Assembly: GCA_023436775.1 (NCBI GenBank)
Contig: JAEZHW010000036.1
Location: forward strand, 1 to 64,000
Length of the DNA stretch: 64,000 bases
Origin: Actinomycetes bacterium
GTDB lineage: Bacteria > Actinomycetota > Actinomycetes > Actinomycetales > Microbacteriaceae
Direction of reading: 5' to 3'
In this document: positions 51,236 through 59,375 of the stretch, piece after piece
Position numbering within the stretch: position 1 is the stretch's first letter
How the letters are laid out: each line of letters starts with the position of its first letter
Position numbers and translations under genes: made by a program
Notes under the pieces: model-generated
Databases searched by the model: none
Seen by the model: the letters and a program-made list of their open reading frames with translations, nothing else
What the model was told of the DNA's origin: nothing

Positions 51236-52234
51236 CTAGCTGAAGGCCTCCGCGGGGCGCGCCTCTGCAGTGCGAACCTCACCCGCGCGATCCTGCCCTG
51301 CCCGCGCCTGCCACGCGCCTTCGCTACGCAGCGCCTTGGCCGCCCCGCGGCCAGCCGCGATTGCCGCATTGCGTCGCGTCTGCTCGGTGTCCCGGGCCCG
51401 CCAGGCTTCGTGGTGTTCCACGTGCGCGTGACCAGCGTCGAGGTCTACGTGCAGATGTACGGTGATGCCGTCGTCTTCGAAGACGGACCATGCCCCGAGC
51501 CCGTCGGCCGGGGTGGCATGCAGGGTGTGCCCTGCGATCTGCTCGGCGAGGAGTTGCAGACCGCTCGCGACATGATGCAGCGTGCCGACCGCAGCAGCAA
51601 TTGCCGGATCATCCAGCTGATCGGCCCGCGCCTCGAGCACCCACAGGCCGGCACCGAGGGCCGGCGCCACCCGCGTCGGCGCGAAGCGTTCCACGATCAG
51701 GTCGCTCTGCGCCAGCGCATCCATCGCGCTCGAGGGCAACACGAGGCCATCGATCCGCCCTTGCTCCACCTCGGCGAGGCGATCGTCCACATGCCCGCGC
51801 ACCTCGACGATGTCCAGGTCGCGGCGCAAGCGCCGCAGCGCCCGCGCCTGCCTCGGCCACGAGATCCCCACGCGCGCACCCTTCGGCAAGGTCCGCAGCC
51901 GCTGTCCCTCGCGTGCTACGAAGGCTTCCCGCACGTCGCCACGCTCCAGCACCGCTGCCGTGACCACACCGTCGAGCACATCCAGCGGCACATCCGCGGC
52001 TGAGTGCAGCACCAGATCAGCCTGTCCGGCGAGCAGCGCCATGCGCAGTCGTTCGACAAAGACACCGGTGTCGCCGAGGGCACCCGGCGAGGCGCTGAGC
52101 AAGTCACCGTCCGCATGCACCGGCACCACGGTGACCGGAATATCGGTCGCGGCAGTAATGGCCTCAGCAACGCCCGAGGCCTGAGCGAGAGCAAGCGCGC
52201 TCGTCCGGCTGGCCAGACGGAGCGCCCGCGTCAT
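51236..52234 (-). CDS. HemC (porphobilinogen deaminase)-like protein without the cofactor cysteine
   Basis: 332 aa. The fold of hydroxymethylbilane synthase is recognisable: LRLASRTSALALAQA, GDTGVFVERLRMALL, DLVLHSAADVP in place of AVHSxKDxP (active-site Lys lost), VEVRGHVDDRLAEVEQG, and APALGAGLWVLEAR in place of the PAxGQGALxIExR block. The Gly-Gly-Cys loop that carries the dipyrromethane cofactor is missing and the SLRR motif is altered. It may be a degenerate paralogue with another role. ATG at 52234 overlaps the upstream gene by 4 nt, tying it to the three-gene envelope operon. No other heme gene is near. Confidence 0.75.
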   Translation of the reverse strand: MTRALRLASRTSALALAQASGVAEAITAATDIPVTVVPVHADGDLLSASPGALGDTGVFVERLRMALLAGQADLVLHSAADVPLDVLDGVVTAAVLERGDVREAFVAREGQRLRTLPKGARVGISWPRQARALRRLRRDLDIVEVRGHVDDRLAEVEQGRIDGLVLPSSAMDALAQSDLIVERFAPTRVAPALGAGLWVLEARADQLDDPAIAAAVGTLHHVASGLQLLAEQIAGHTLHATPADGLGAWSVFEDDGITVHLHVDLDAGHAHVEHHEAWRARDTEQTRRNAAIAAGRGAAKALRSEGAWQARAGQDRAGEVRTAEARPAEAFS

Positions 52235-52458
52235 CGGCGTGCTCGCCAGATGAGGATCCCGGCCACGGTCGCCGCGACCCCCGCTGCGGCAGCGACCCAC
52301 GTGGTCGTGTTCTCTTGGTAGTTCTGCTTCAGGGTCCGACCCAGACGCTGCGCCTGCTTCGGTACGTTGAGACGGTCCTGCAGTTCTGCAAGCGTTGCAG
52401 CCAGTTCCTCCTGCGCAGCAACAGCTTCGGCTTCAGCTTGACGAATCTCGTTCATCAT
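52231..52458 (-). CDS. DUF3618 small membrane protein
   Basis: 75 aa: an amphipathic Glu/Ala-rich N-terminus (IRQAEAEAVAAQEELAATL, DRLNVPKQAQRL) then one C-terminal helix ending WRARR. Overlaps both neighbours by 4 nt; part of a co-translated operon. Function unknown. Confidence 0.85.
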   Translation of the reverse strand: MMNEIRQAEAEAVAAQEELAATLAELQDRLNVPKQAQRLGRTLKQNYQENTTTWVAAAAGVAATVAGILIWRARR

Positions 52459-52853
52459 CCAGCCTCCGCATCCTGCTCCGGCTGCTCCGGCTCACGCAGT
52501 GCGCGCGAACCAACGGGCCCGCTGACCCCCTTAAACGAGCCTGCGGCAGCGATCCCGATCAGACCCCCCACCAGCACGAAGACACCGGCCATCACCAGCG
52601 CGGCCGCCCAGTTCGGCATGACCTGACCGAGGGCAAAGATCCCCGCCAGCAACAGCGACACAAAGCCAAGCACCAGCACTGCCACGGCCAACAAGCCCAG
52701 GAATACGCCAGCGGCCGCAGCCATGGCCTTCGCCTTCAGCTGCGCCTTGACCAGGTTCATCTCGCTGCGCACCTGGTTGGTCAGCAGGCGCGGCAGATCG
52801 CCGATCAGCCCGAAGACGTTGCGGCGGTCAGCGGATTCCTGTTCCTCAGTCAT
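52455..52853 (-). CDS. Phage-holin-superfamily (Phage_holin_3_6) membrane protein
   Basis: 132 aa with two long hydrophobic segments (about 45-70 and 80-105) after a helical region rich in charged residues (RSEMNLVKAQLKAKAMAAAAG). The chromosomal family is named for holin similarity but sits in conserved actinobacterial envelope operons; no other phage genes are present. Start ATG/GTG-type boundary overlaps the upstream gene by 4 nt. Confidence 0.85.
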   Translation of the reverse strand: MTEEQESADRRNVFGLIGDLPRLLTNQVRSEMNLVKAQLKAKAMAAAAGVFLGLLAVAVLVLGFVSLLLAGIFALGQVMPNWAAALVMAGVFVLVGGLIGIAAAGSFKGVSGPVGSRALREPEQPEQDAEAG

Positions 52854-53284
52854 GGCGTGCGGTACTCACCCTTCGAGGTCTTCGACGCGGTCGAACGCGT
52901 GGCCGGCTTCTTCGTCGCGGTCGAACGCGAGGAGGTGGTCCGGCTCGTCTTCGCCGCCGGCTTCTTCACCGGCTCACCGGCTTCGAACGCGGCAGCGCGC
53001 TCCTCGGCCTCCGCGCTCACGGTCGAGGCTTCCGCGCTCAGGCTGTCCACGAGTGCCTTGGCACCCTCGACCACCTTGCCGGTAGCCGCGACGAGCGCTT
53101 CGGTGAGCTCGGGCGCGGTGCTGCGCGCAAACTGCTCCGCGGTCTGCAGGGGCTTTTGCACCGGCTCGCTGTTCCAGACCCGGCCGGCGACCAGCTTGAT
53201 TTCTTCGTAACGCTTCCGGCCAGCCTTGGCACCGAGCACGTAGCCGGCACCGAGTCCGACCAGCAACAGCAGCTTCCCCTTCAT
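52850..53284 (-). CDS. YtxH-like membrane-associated protein
   Basis: 144 aa. One N-terminal helix with GLGAGYVLGAKAGRKRYEEI, a YtxH-like hallmark, then a helical region and a Lys/Thr/Ser/Ala-rich basic tail. GGAGG precedes the ATG. First gene of the operon with the holin-like, DUF3618 and HemC-like genes; TAGTCT upstream (near 53315, within AGACTAGTCT) is a possible -10. Function unknown. Confidence 0.82.
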   Translation of the reverse strand: MKGKLLLLVGLGAGYVLGAKAGRKRYEEIKLVAGRVWNSEPVQKPLQTAEQFARSTAPELTEALVAATGKVVEGAKALVDSLSAEASTVSAEAEERAAAFEAGEPVKKPAAKTSRTTSSRSTATKKPATRSTASKTSKGEYRTP

Positions 53285-53368
53285 GCCGCACCTCCATCAG
53301 TGGTAGTCGTTCCAGACTAGTCTGACGCAGCCTCGGTGTGGGCTGGAGGTTCCCTGAAAGGTCAGGGA

Positions 53369-54319
53369 CTAGTGCACGTAGTCGAGCAAGTCGAAACCGA
53401 CCGTGCGCATCGCCTCAAGCGTGGCGAGGCGACTGGCCAGTTCGTCGTCCTCGAACTGCACCGTCACCGAGTACGCCACCGCGGTGCGCGGTCCGCGCAG
53501 CACGCCGGCCTCAGAGCGAACGCCACCCTCGGCACCGGTCATGTGGGCCAGCGAGATCTCGTGGTCCAACTTGCCGTGGTTCAGCGGGTCCAGACCGAAG
53601 GCGCTGGCAACCATCGACAGGTCGGTGTTCATGGCCAGCCAGCCCAGCACACGGTTGCTGGTCAAGTAGTCGACGACGTCACCGTGGGCGAGTGAGCTGA
53701 ACAGGCGCACCAGCTCGATGGAGGAGCCGATGGACAGTTGCGGGGCATCGTCCGGTCCGCGCACCTCACGCACGCGGTCGAGGAGCGCAGTGCGGCTCAG
53801 GCCAAGCGATTCAGCGCGGCGACGAACCGCGTCCAGGCCGACTCGGCCCAGCAGCACGTTGGTGGCCAGTGCGTCGCCGGTAGCGGCAACGAGGACGGCG
53901 AGGTCGGCGATCGGCAGGCTCGGTGCCTGCAAGTGGCTCCAGATACCGGCGCTGCCAGCGCGGTCCAGCGCGGTGCGGTCCAGGATCGAGTTTTCCTGGA
54001 AGCCCGGCTGCGCCATCGCGGCAGCAACCTCGATCAACAACAGGACGCGACCCACACCGGCGGTCGGCATCGCAACGGTGTCGTCAATGCGAAGCAGTTC
54101 CTGGCCGGTGGAAATGTCAGCGGCCGAAGCGGAAATCTGAGCGCCAGAGAAGGCGAGCTGGCTCAATGCCTTAATGGAGCGGCGGAAGTTTTCGGTCCGT
54201 TCAACGGCCGCGTGACGACCCTGCTTGGTCCGCACAGGCGCAGGAGGGGACAGCGGCTCAGCCTCTGCGACCCCCATGTCGCTCACCAGAGACTGACGCG
54301 TGAGTTGGAATCCATCCAT
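53369..54319 (-). CDS. Serine beta-lactamase-fold protein with altered active site
   Basis: 316 aa, no signal peptide visible. The class A beta-lactamase fold is suggested by MPTAGVGRVLLLIEVA, TGDALATNVLLGRVG (SDN-loop equivalent), SMVASAFGL, GKLDHEI and GVLRGPRTAVAYSVTV. In relatives the SxxK box reads TASVGK; here the Ser and Lys positions are Gly and Arg, so hydrolase activity is doubtful and a binding role is possible. It overlaps the 3' end of the M13 peptidase gene by 37 bp. Confidence 0.75.
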   Translation of the reverse strand: MDGFQLTRQSLVSDMGVAEAEPLSPPAPVRTKQGRHAAVERTENFRRSIKALSQLAFSGAQISASAADISTGQELLRIDDTVAMPTAGVGRVLLLIEVAAAMAQPGFQENSILDRTALDRAGSAGIWSHLQAPSLPIADLAVLVAATGDALATNVLLGRVGLDAVRRRAESLGLSRTALLDRVREVRGPDDAPQLSIGSSIELVRLFSSLAHGDVVDYLTSNRVLGWLAMNTDLSMVASAFGLDPLNHGKLDHEISLAHMTGAEGGVRSEAGVLRGPRTAVAYSVTVQFEDDELASRLATLEAMRTVGFDLLDYVH

Positions 54320-56259
54320 AGCGCGTCACCCCACTTCAGATTAATGGCATTGTAGAGCGCTCCCACGTTTTTTACCACCTGGTTGCACCGAAATTCTGAG
54401 GGAGAGTGAGGATCGATCGCCAAAAGCCTGGCGACTTCCTGATCACGGGCCTTCTGGCGCCACACCATTCCCCAGGCCAGCACGAAGCGTTCGGCCCCGG
54501 AAAGCCCGTCAATCACTGGCGGCTCCTGTCCGTCCAGGCTCAACAGGTAAGCCTTCCACGCCATGCTCAGACCGCTGATGTCGGCAATGTTTTCGCCGAC
54601 GGTGAGCCCGCCATTCACGCGCTGACCGGGGGTTTGCGCCGGCTCCAATTCGGAGTACTGCGCGATGAGCTGCTGTGCACGCTCATCAAACGCTGCCCGG
54701 TCCTCATCGGTCCACCAATCGGTCAATTTGCCATCGCCGTCGTACCGCGAGCCCTGGTCATCAAAGCCGTGACTGAGCTCGTGGCCGATGACCGCCCCAA
54801 TCCCGCCATAGTTCGCGGCGGCATCGCGAGCCGCGTCAAAGAACGGCGGCTGCAGGATTGCGGCCGGGAACACGATCTCGTTGAATACCGGGTTGTAGTA
54901 GGCGTTCACCGTTTGGGGGTACATGTGCCACTCGCCGCGGTCGACCGGCTGGTCCAACTTGGCGAGCTGGCGCCGCGCCTCAAACTTGTACCCCGCCCGA
55001 ACGCTGGCGAAGAGGTCCCCGTCAACCACCTCCAGCGCCGAGTAGTCGCGCCAGCGATCCGGGTGACCGATCTTGGGGGTGAACTTGCTGAGCTTTTCGA
55101 GCGCGCGCTCCTTCGTCGCCTCGCCGAGCCAGTCCAGGGTGCGAATGCTCTGCCCGTAGGCCTCGATCAGTCGCTGCACCAGCGCATCGCAGGCCTGCTT
55201 TGCCGCGGGCGGGAAGTGACGCGCCACGTACTCGCGACCAATCGCCTCGCCGAGCAGCGACTCCACCAGCCCGACACCGCGCTTCCAGCGTTCCCGCTGC
55301 TGCGGCTGGCCGGTGAGGGTGCGGCCGTAGAAGTCGAAGTTCGCCTCGCTGAGCGATGGCGACAGATACCCGGCCGAGGCGCGCACCAGGTGCCAGCGAT
55401 ACCAGTCGCGCCAGGCGTCGAGCCGGTCCGCGGACAGCAGCCCTCCCACACCCGCCAGAAACTCCGGCTGGCGGACCACCACCTCGCCAACCCCGGCCGG
55501 AGCGAAGGCTGCGAGCCATTCGTTCAGGTCGGCCTCGCCAGCGAACTGGCTGGCCGCCTCGGTCCAGGGCATCAAGTTGTAGGCCGCGACCGCGTCGCGA
55601 GCGCTCACCGCGTCACGGTGGTGCGCTGCGATCGCGGTTTCCAGTGCCACGATGCGCTCAGCCCGCGCCTCGACATCGTCCAGGCCCACCAGGTCGAGCA
55701 TCCGCGCCACGTGTGCGCGATACTTCGCGCGCACCTCCTCGTGCTGCGGCTGGTGGTAGTAGGCCTCATCCGGCAGGCCCAGGCCGGCCTGGTGCATCGA
55801 CATCCGATTCACCTCCGGATTCCCGGGGTCGGCGTCAATCCAGGTCGCGATCAGCGTGGGACCGAGGTCGAGCTCGGACTGGCCGAGCGCACGCAGCACG
55901 TCCGCGACGGTGCTGAAACCGTCGACCGCAGCCAGCAGCGGCTGCAGCGGGCTCACGCCCAGCGCCTCGGCCCGGGCCTCGTCCATGAAGGAGCGGTAGA
56001 GCGAGCGGGCCTTCCGCAGGTCCGCGGCCCCCTCCGCACCGGAGCGGTCATCCGAGCCGTCACCCTCGAGGATCTCGCGCACCGCGGCGAGCGCATCCTC
56101 CTGCAACTGATCGAAGGCCCCGTACCGGGCCCGGTCGACCGGAATCTCGGTGGCATCCAGCCACGTGCCATTCACGAAGCGATAGAGGTCATCCTGCAGG
56201 CGCACGGACGTATCGAACTCAGTGACATCGAAGCCCGAAGGCAGCGTCTGCTCGGCCAT
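54283..56259 (-). CDS. M13 family metallopeptidase (PepO/neprilysin-like)
   Basis: Zinc endopeptidase of 658 aa. The zinc motif is VIGHELSHGFDDQG (HExxH), the third ligand lies in GENIADISGL, and NAYYNPVFNEIVFPAAIL is the substrate-binding block. There is no signal peptide or anchor, so it is cytosolic like bacterial PepO. ATG at 56259, 6 nt after TAGGCT on the minus strand: leaderless. Divergent from an MFS gene. Confidence 0.93.
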   Translation of the reverse strand: MAEQTLPSGFDVTEFDTSVRLQDDLYRFVNGTWLDATEIPVDRARYGAFDQLQEDALAAVREILEGDGSDDRSGAEGAADLRKARSLYRSFMDEARAEALGVSPLQPLLAAVDGFSTVADVLRALGQSELDLGPTLIATWIDADPGNPEVNRMSMHQAGLGLPDEAYYHQPQHEEVRAKYRAHVARMLDLVGLDDVEARAERIVALETAIAAHHRDAVSARDAVAAYNLMPWTEAASQFAGEADLNEWLAAFAPAGVGEVVVRQPEFLAGVGGLLSADRLDAWRDWYRWHLVRASAGYLSPSLSEANFDFYGRTLTGQPQQRERWKRGVGLVESLLGEAIGREYVARHFPPAAKQACDALVQRLIEAYGQSIRTLDWLGEATKERALEKLSKFTPKIGHPDRWRDYSALEVVDGDLFASVRAGYKFEARRQLAKLDQPVDRGEWHMYPQTVNAYYNPVFNEIVFPAAILQPPFFDAARDAAANYGGIGAVIGHELSHGFDDQGSRYDGDGKLTDWWTDEDRAAFDERAQQLIAQYSELEPAQTPGQRVNGGLTVGENIADISGLSMAWKAYLLSLDGQEPPVIDGLSGAERFVLAWGMVWRQKARDQEVARLLAIDPHSPSEFRCNQVVKNVGALYNAINLKWGDALWMDSNSRVSLW

Positions 56260-56337
56260 AGCGTCAGCCTAGTCGACCCTGGCGGTGCCTCAGGTTTACC
56301 CCTGATCGCACTGATTTCCGGCAACTAGAATGCTGGG

Positions 56338-57606
56338 ATGCCCATTATTGAACCGCCCGCAACCGCACCCATCCCGTTGCCTACGGTCAAGGCGGATCAG
56401 ACGGCTGGCAGCCACGGCCTCGGCATGATCCGCATCGGCCTGCTCTATGTCCTCATGGGCGCCTCGGTGGCGACCGTACTGGCGCGCGTGCCGGCCATGC
56501 GTGACGAGTTCCAGCTCGGCACCGACGGCGTCGGCCTGCTGCTGTTCGGCTACGGTCTCGGCGCCATGGTGGGTCTGCTCTCGACCCCGGCGCTGCTGGG
56601 CCGCATCGGCCTGCGCAAGAGCATCATGCTCGGCATGGCCATTTCGGTCGGCGGCCTGCTGCTGCTGTGCTTCTCGGCGAGCGTCTGGAACGCCTTCGTC
56701 CCGGGCTTTATCGGCTTGATCCTTGCCAATACCGGTATGGGCATCATCGACGTGTCGATGAACGTGGCTGGTGCCGAGCTCGAACGCATCAAGCAGCGCT
56801 CCCTGCTGCCGATTCTGCACGCCGGCTTCAGCCTCGGCGCAGCATTGGGCGCGTTGGTGGCCACCGGCCTCATCGCCATGCAGGTGCCGATGTTCCCGCA
56901 CCTGCTCGGCTTCGTGATTCTGCTCGCCATCGTCGGCGGCGGGGCGGTGTACGGTTTGCGTTCCAGCAGCGACGCCTCCGGCAACAACGGCGGCGAGGAG
57001 GGGCTGCAGAAGGGCAGCATCCGCGCTGCCCTGAGTTGGAAGGTCATCTTCGTTGCGATCGCGATGCTGGGGTTCAGCTTCGCCGAGGGCAGCGCGGGCG
57101 ACTGGATGCAGCTCGGTGCCTTGGACGGTCATGGCTTGGACGAGACCACCGCGGTGGCGTTCTACACCGTGTTCATGTGGACCATGTTCATCGGGCGCGT
57201 GGCCGGTGGCCCGGTGGTGGACCGCTTCGGCCGTGCCTTCGCGTTGCAGGTGAGCGCCGTGGTCGCCTTCGTCGGCATCCTGATGTACATCTTCACCAAC
57301 GAGCCGTGGACCCTGTTCGTGGCGTCTGCGCTGTGGGGCCTCGGCATCGCGCTCGGATTCCCGGTGACCATGTCAGTGGCCGGCGACGACCCGAAGCACG
57401 CCGCTGCTCGCGTCAGCATCATTTCGATCGCTGGCTACGGCGCGACGTTGTCGGGCCCGCCGCTGCTGGGTCTGCTCGGGAAAGAAGTCGGGGTGCTTCC
57501 CTCGCTGATCGTGCCCGCCGTGCTCGTGGGCATCGCCTTCTTCGCCTCCATCGCGGCGAAGGAGCAGGCGGCGCCACAGGGCGAGGCTGCCTCGGCCGCT
57601 CGCTAG
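56338..57606 (+). CDS. MFS transporter
   Basis: 422 aa, 12 predicted helices; domain A motif after TM2 includes LLGRIGLRKSIML and domain B VVDRFGRAFAL. It resembles sugar/drug MFS proteins of the YbjJ type. Substrate unknown. ATG is 6 nt after TAGAAT (56326-56331). Its TAG stop is the first half of the nucS -10 box. Confidence 0.9.
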   Translation: MPIIEPPATAPIPLPTVKADQTAGSHGLGMIRIGLLYVLMGASVATVLARVPAMRDEFQLGTDGVGLLLFGYGLGAMVGLLSTPALLGRIGLRKSIMLGMAISVGGLLLLCFSASVWNAFVPGFIGLILANTGMGIIDVSMNVAGAELERIKQRSLLPILHAGFSLGAALGALVATGLIAMQVPMFPHLLGFVILLAIVGGGAVYGLRSSSDASGNNGGEEGLQKGSIRAALSWKVIFVAIAMLGFSFAEGSAGDWMQLGALDGHGLDETTAVAFYTVFMWTMFIGRVAGGPVVDRFGRAFALQVSAVVAFVGILMYIFTNEPWTLFVASALWGLGIALGFPVTMSVAGDDPKHAAARVSIISIAGYGATLSGPPLLGLLGKEVGVLPSLIVPAVLVGIAFFASIAAKEQAAPQGEAASAAR

Positions 57607-57616
57607 GCTGCATTCC

Positions 57617-58312
57617 ATGCGCGTCGTCATTGCCAAGTGCTCGGTGGACTATGCCGGACGGCTGTCCGCGCACCTGCCGCTGGCGACCCGGCTGCTGATC
57701 GTGAAAGCGGACGGCAGTGTGCTGATCCACTCGGACGGCGGCAGCTACAAGCCGTTGAACTGGATGAGCCCGCCGTGCACGCTGAGCGTGCTGGAGCCGG
57801 ATGCGGATCAGCAAGAACTCGGGGTCACGGAGGTGTGGCGGGTCAGCCACGCCAAGACCGCGGACTTGCTGGTGGTGAGCCTGCACGAAGTGATGCACGA
57901 TTCCAATCATGAACTCGGCATCGACCCGGGCTTAGTGAAGGACGGCGTCGAGGCGGACCTGCAGCGGCTGCTGGCCGAGCAGATCCACCGGCTCGGCGAG
58001 GGCTATCGCCTGGTGCGTCGCGAATACTTCACCGCCATTGGCCCGGTCGACATCCTGGCCACCGACGCCGAGGGGCGCTCGGTCGCGGTCGAGATTAAGC
58101 GCCGCGGTGAGGTGCAGGGTGTGGAACAGCTCACCCGCTACCTCGAGCTGATGAATCGTGACCCGCTGCTCGCCCCGGTCACCGGCGTCTTCGCCGCCCA
58201 GGAAATCAAGCCGCAGGCGCGCACCCTCGCCGAGGACCGCGGCATCCGCTGCCTCATCCTCGACTATGACGAGATGCGCGGTGTCGAGCAGAACGACGGC
58301 CGCCTGTTCTGA
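57617..58312 (+). CDS. nucS: Mismatch-specific endonuclease NucS (EndoMS)
   Basis: Cuts both strands at mismatches; core of the non-canonical actinobacterial mismatch repair. 231 aa: N-terminal DNA-binding domain, then a RecB-like nuclease with Asp145 (GPVDILATD), Glu159 and Lys161 (AVEIKRRGE) and QGVEQLTRY. The C-terminal RLF may help bind the sliding clamp, as known for NucS. ATG is 7 nt after TAGGCT (57604-57609). Followed without gap by a DUF167 gene. Confidence 0.95.
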   Translation: MRVVIAKCSVDYAGRLSAHLPLATRLLIVKADGSVLIHSDGGSYKPLNWMSPPCTLSVLEPDADQQELGVTEVWRVSHAKTADLLVVSLHEVMHDSNHELGIDPGLVKDGVEADLQRLLAEQIHRLGEGYRLVRREYFTAIGPVDILATDAEGRSVAVEIKRRGEVQGVEQLTRYLELMNRDPLLAPVTGVFAAQEIKPQARTLAEDRGIRCLILDYDEMRGVEQNDGRLF

Positions 58313-58581
58313 TGCGCGTCACGATCCGCGTCAAGCCGGGCTCGTCCCGCGATACCGTCGGGGGTGAACACGACGGCGCGCTGGTGGTGGCGGTGCGGGC
58401 TCGCGCCGTGGATGGCAAGGCAACGAGCGCGGCGCTGAAGTTGCTGGCTGCAGCGATCGGGGTGCGCGCCAGTGAGGTGAGCCTCGTCACCGGTGCTGCG
58501 AGCCGCACGAAGATTGTGGACGTGCCGGCCGAGGCGGCTGATCAGATCGCAGCGCTCCGGGGCGCTGCGAGCGCGACCTAG
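58312..58581 (+). CDS. DUF167 (YggU) family protein
   Basis: 89 aa; VRVKPGSS-type start (IRVKPGSSRDTVGG) and DGKATSAALKLLAAAIGV are diagnostic. Function unknown. ATG overlaps the nucS stop (TGATG). Its 3' end overlaps the next convergent gene by 4 bp. Confidence 0.9.
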   Translation: MRVTIRVKPGSSRDTVGGEHDGALVVAVRARAVDGKATSAALKLLAAAIGVRASEVSLVTGAASRTKIVDVPAEAADQIAALRGAASAT

Positions 58582-58835
58582 TCCGCGTCCGACCCAGCGG
58601 CGGTCGAGGCGGTGCCCACCTCGGGGCAATACAACTGCGTGCGCGGGCCCGAGCGGTCGATCTCGTGGTCTCGCATCGGCTGACCGCACAGCGGGCAGGG
58701 ACGCTCAGCGGCGGGCGTCGGCGCCGGCTGGTCGTAGGGGCCCAGCGGCGGCGGGCCGATCCACGGGAACAGCACGCGGTTGACCTTATTCCAGAGCCCT
58801 TTGCCCTGGTACGGGTTCTCCATCTCTGCACCCAT
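58578..58835 (-). CDS. Small zinc-ribbon-like protein
   Basis: 85 aa. A Trp/Pro-containing N-terminus (GLWNKVNRVLFPWIGPPP) precedes a probable metal site, CPLC at 47-50, His57 and Cys70. ATG at 58835 with GAGGAGG upstream; the longer frame reads back across the divergent MarR gene. Probably regulated by that MarR protein through the palindrome at 58859-58870. Function unknown. Confidence 0.8.
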   Translation of the reverse strand: MGAEMENPYQGKGLWNKVNRVLFPWIGPPPLGPYDQPAPTPAAERPCPLCGQPMRDHEIDRSGPRTQLYCPEVGTASTAAGSDAD

Positions 58836-58858
58836 GGTCGCCTCCTCAGGTTCATTTG

Positions 58859-58870
58859 TTAGTGTACTAA
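58859..58870. promoter_or_regulatory. MarR/OhrR-type operator palindrome
   Basis: TTAGTGTACTAA is an inverted repeat TTAGT-GT-ACTAA, the usual size and composition of MarR-family sites and A/T-rich against the background. It lies between the divergent zinc-ribbon and OhrR-like genes and overlaps their candidate -10 boxes, for example TAGTGT at 58860-58865. Confidence 0.6.
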
Positions 58871-58933
58871 GGAATTCTGGATGTCTGATCCGTGCCGGGT
58901 CGGACGTCGACCACACCACGACTGCGAGGCGAG

Positions 58934-59365
58934 ATGAGCGAGGACCTGCTGAAACTGGATCGCCAGGTCTGCTTCGCTCTCTCGATCGCCTCGCGCTCGG
59001 TGCTGTCGGTGTACCGGCCACTGCTCGAGCCCCTGGGCCTGACGCACCCGCAGTACCTGGTGATGCTCGCGCTCTGGGAGCAGTCGCCGCGCAGCGCCGG
59101 CGAGCTGGCGACCGTGCTGCGGCACGAGCCGGCCACGCTCACTCCGCTGCTGCGGCGCCTCGAGGCTGCCGGCTTCGTCACCCGGCGCCGCGACCCGAAC
59201 GACGAGCGCGTGCTGCTGATCGACCTGACCGAGACCGGCAACGCACTGCGAGCGCAAGCCGAAGCGATCCCGCCAGCCGTGGTGGAGCGCCTGGGCCTGC
59301 CGCTGGCCGAACTCGAGGCCCTGCGCGACGCCCTCACCCGGGTCATCGAGCACGCCGCCGACTAG
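58934..59365 (+). CDS. OhrR-like MarR-family regulator
   Basis: 143 aa winged-helix repressor. LDRQVCFALSIASRS contains Cys13 at the position of the peroxide-sensing cysteine of OhrR; the recognition helix is RHEPATLTPLLRRLEAAGF and the wing DPNDERVLLI. Organic hydroperoxide sensing is therefore likely, though no ohr gene is adjacent. ATG at 58934 with GAGGCGAG upstream; the divergent partner is the zinc-ribbon gene. Its TAG stop forms part of the next gene's -10 box. Confidence 0.85.
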   Translation: MSEDLLKLDRQVCFALSIASRSVLSVYRPLLEPLGLTHPQYLVMLALWEQSPRSAGELATVLRHEPATLTPLLRRLEAAGFVTRRRDPNDERVLLIDLTETGNALRAQAEAIPPAVVERLGLPLAELEALRDALTRVIEHAAD

Positions 59366-59375
59366 GCTGGGGGCA

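Noticed and set aside
52455..52853. Prophage inferred from the holin-like protein
   Set aside because: No phage genes nearby; this family is chromosomal in actinobacterial envelope operons.
54351..54367. CebR-like sequence (minus strand CGTGGGAGCGCTCTACA) 32 bp upstream of the beta-lactamase-fold gene
   Set aside because: It shares 13 bases with the cellulase operator but lies inside the M13 peptidase coding region, encodes ordinary codons (VGALY), and is only half-symmetric; chance is likely.
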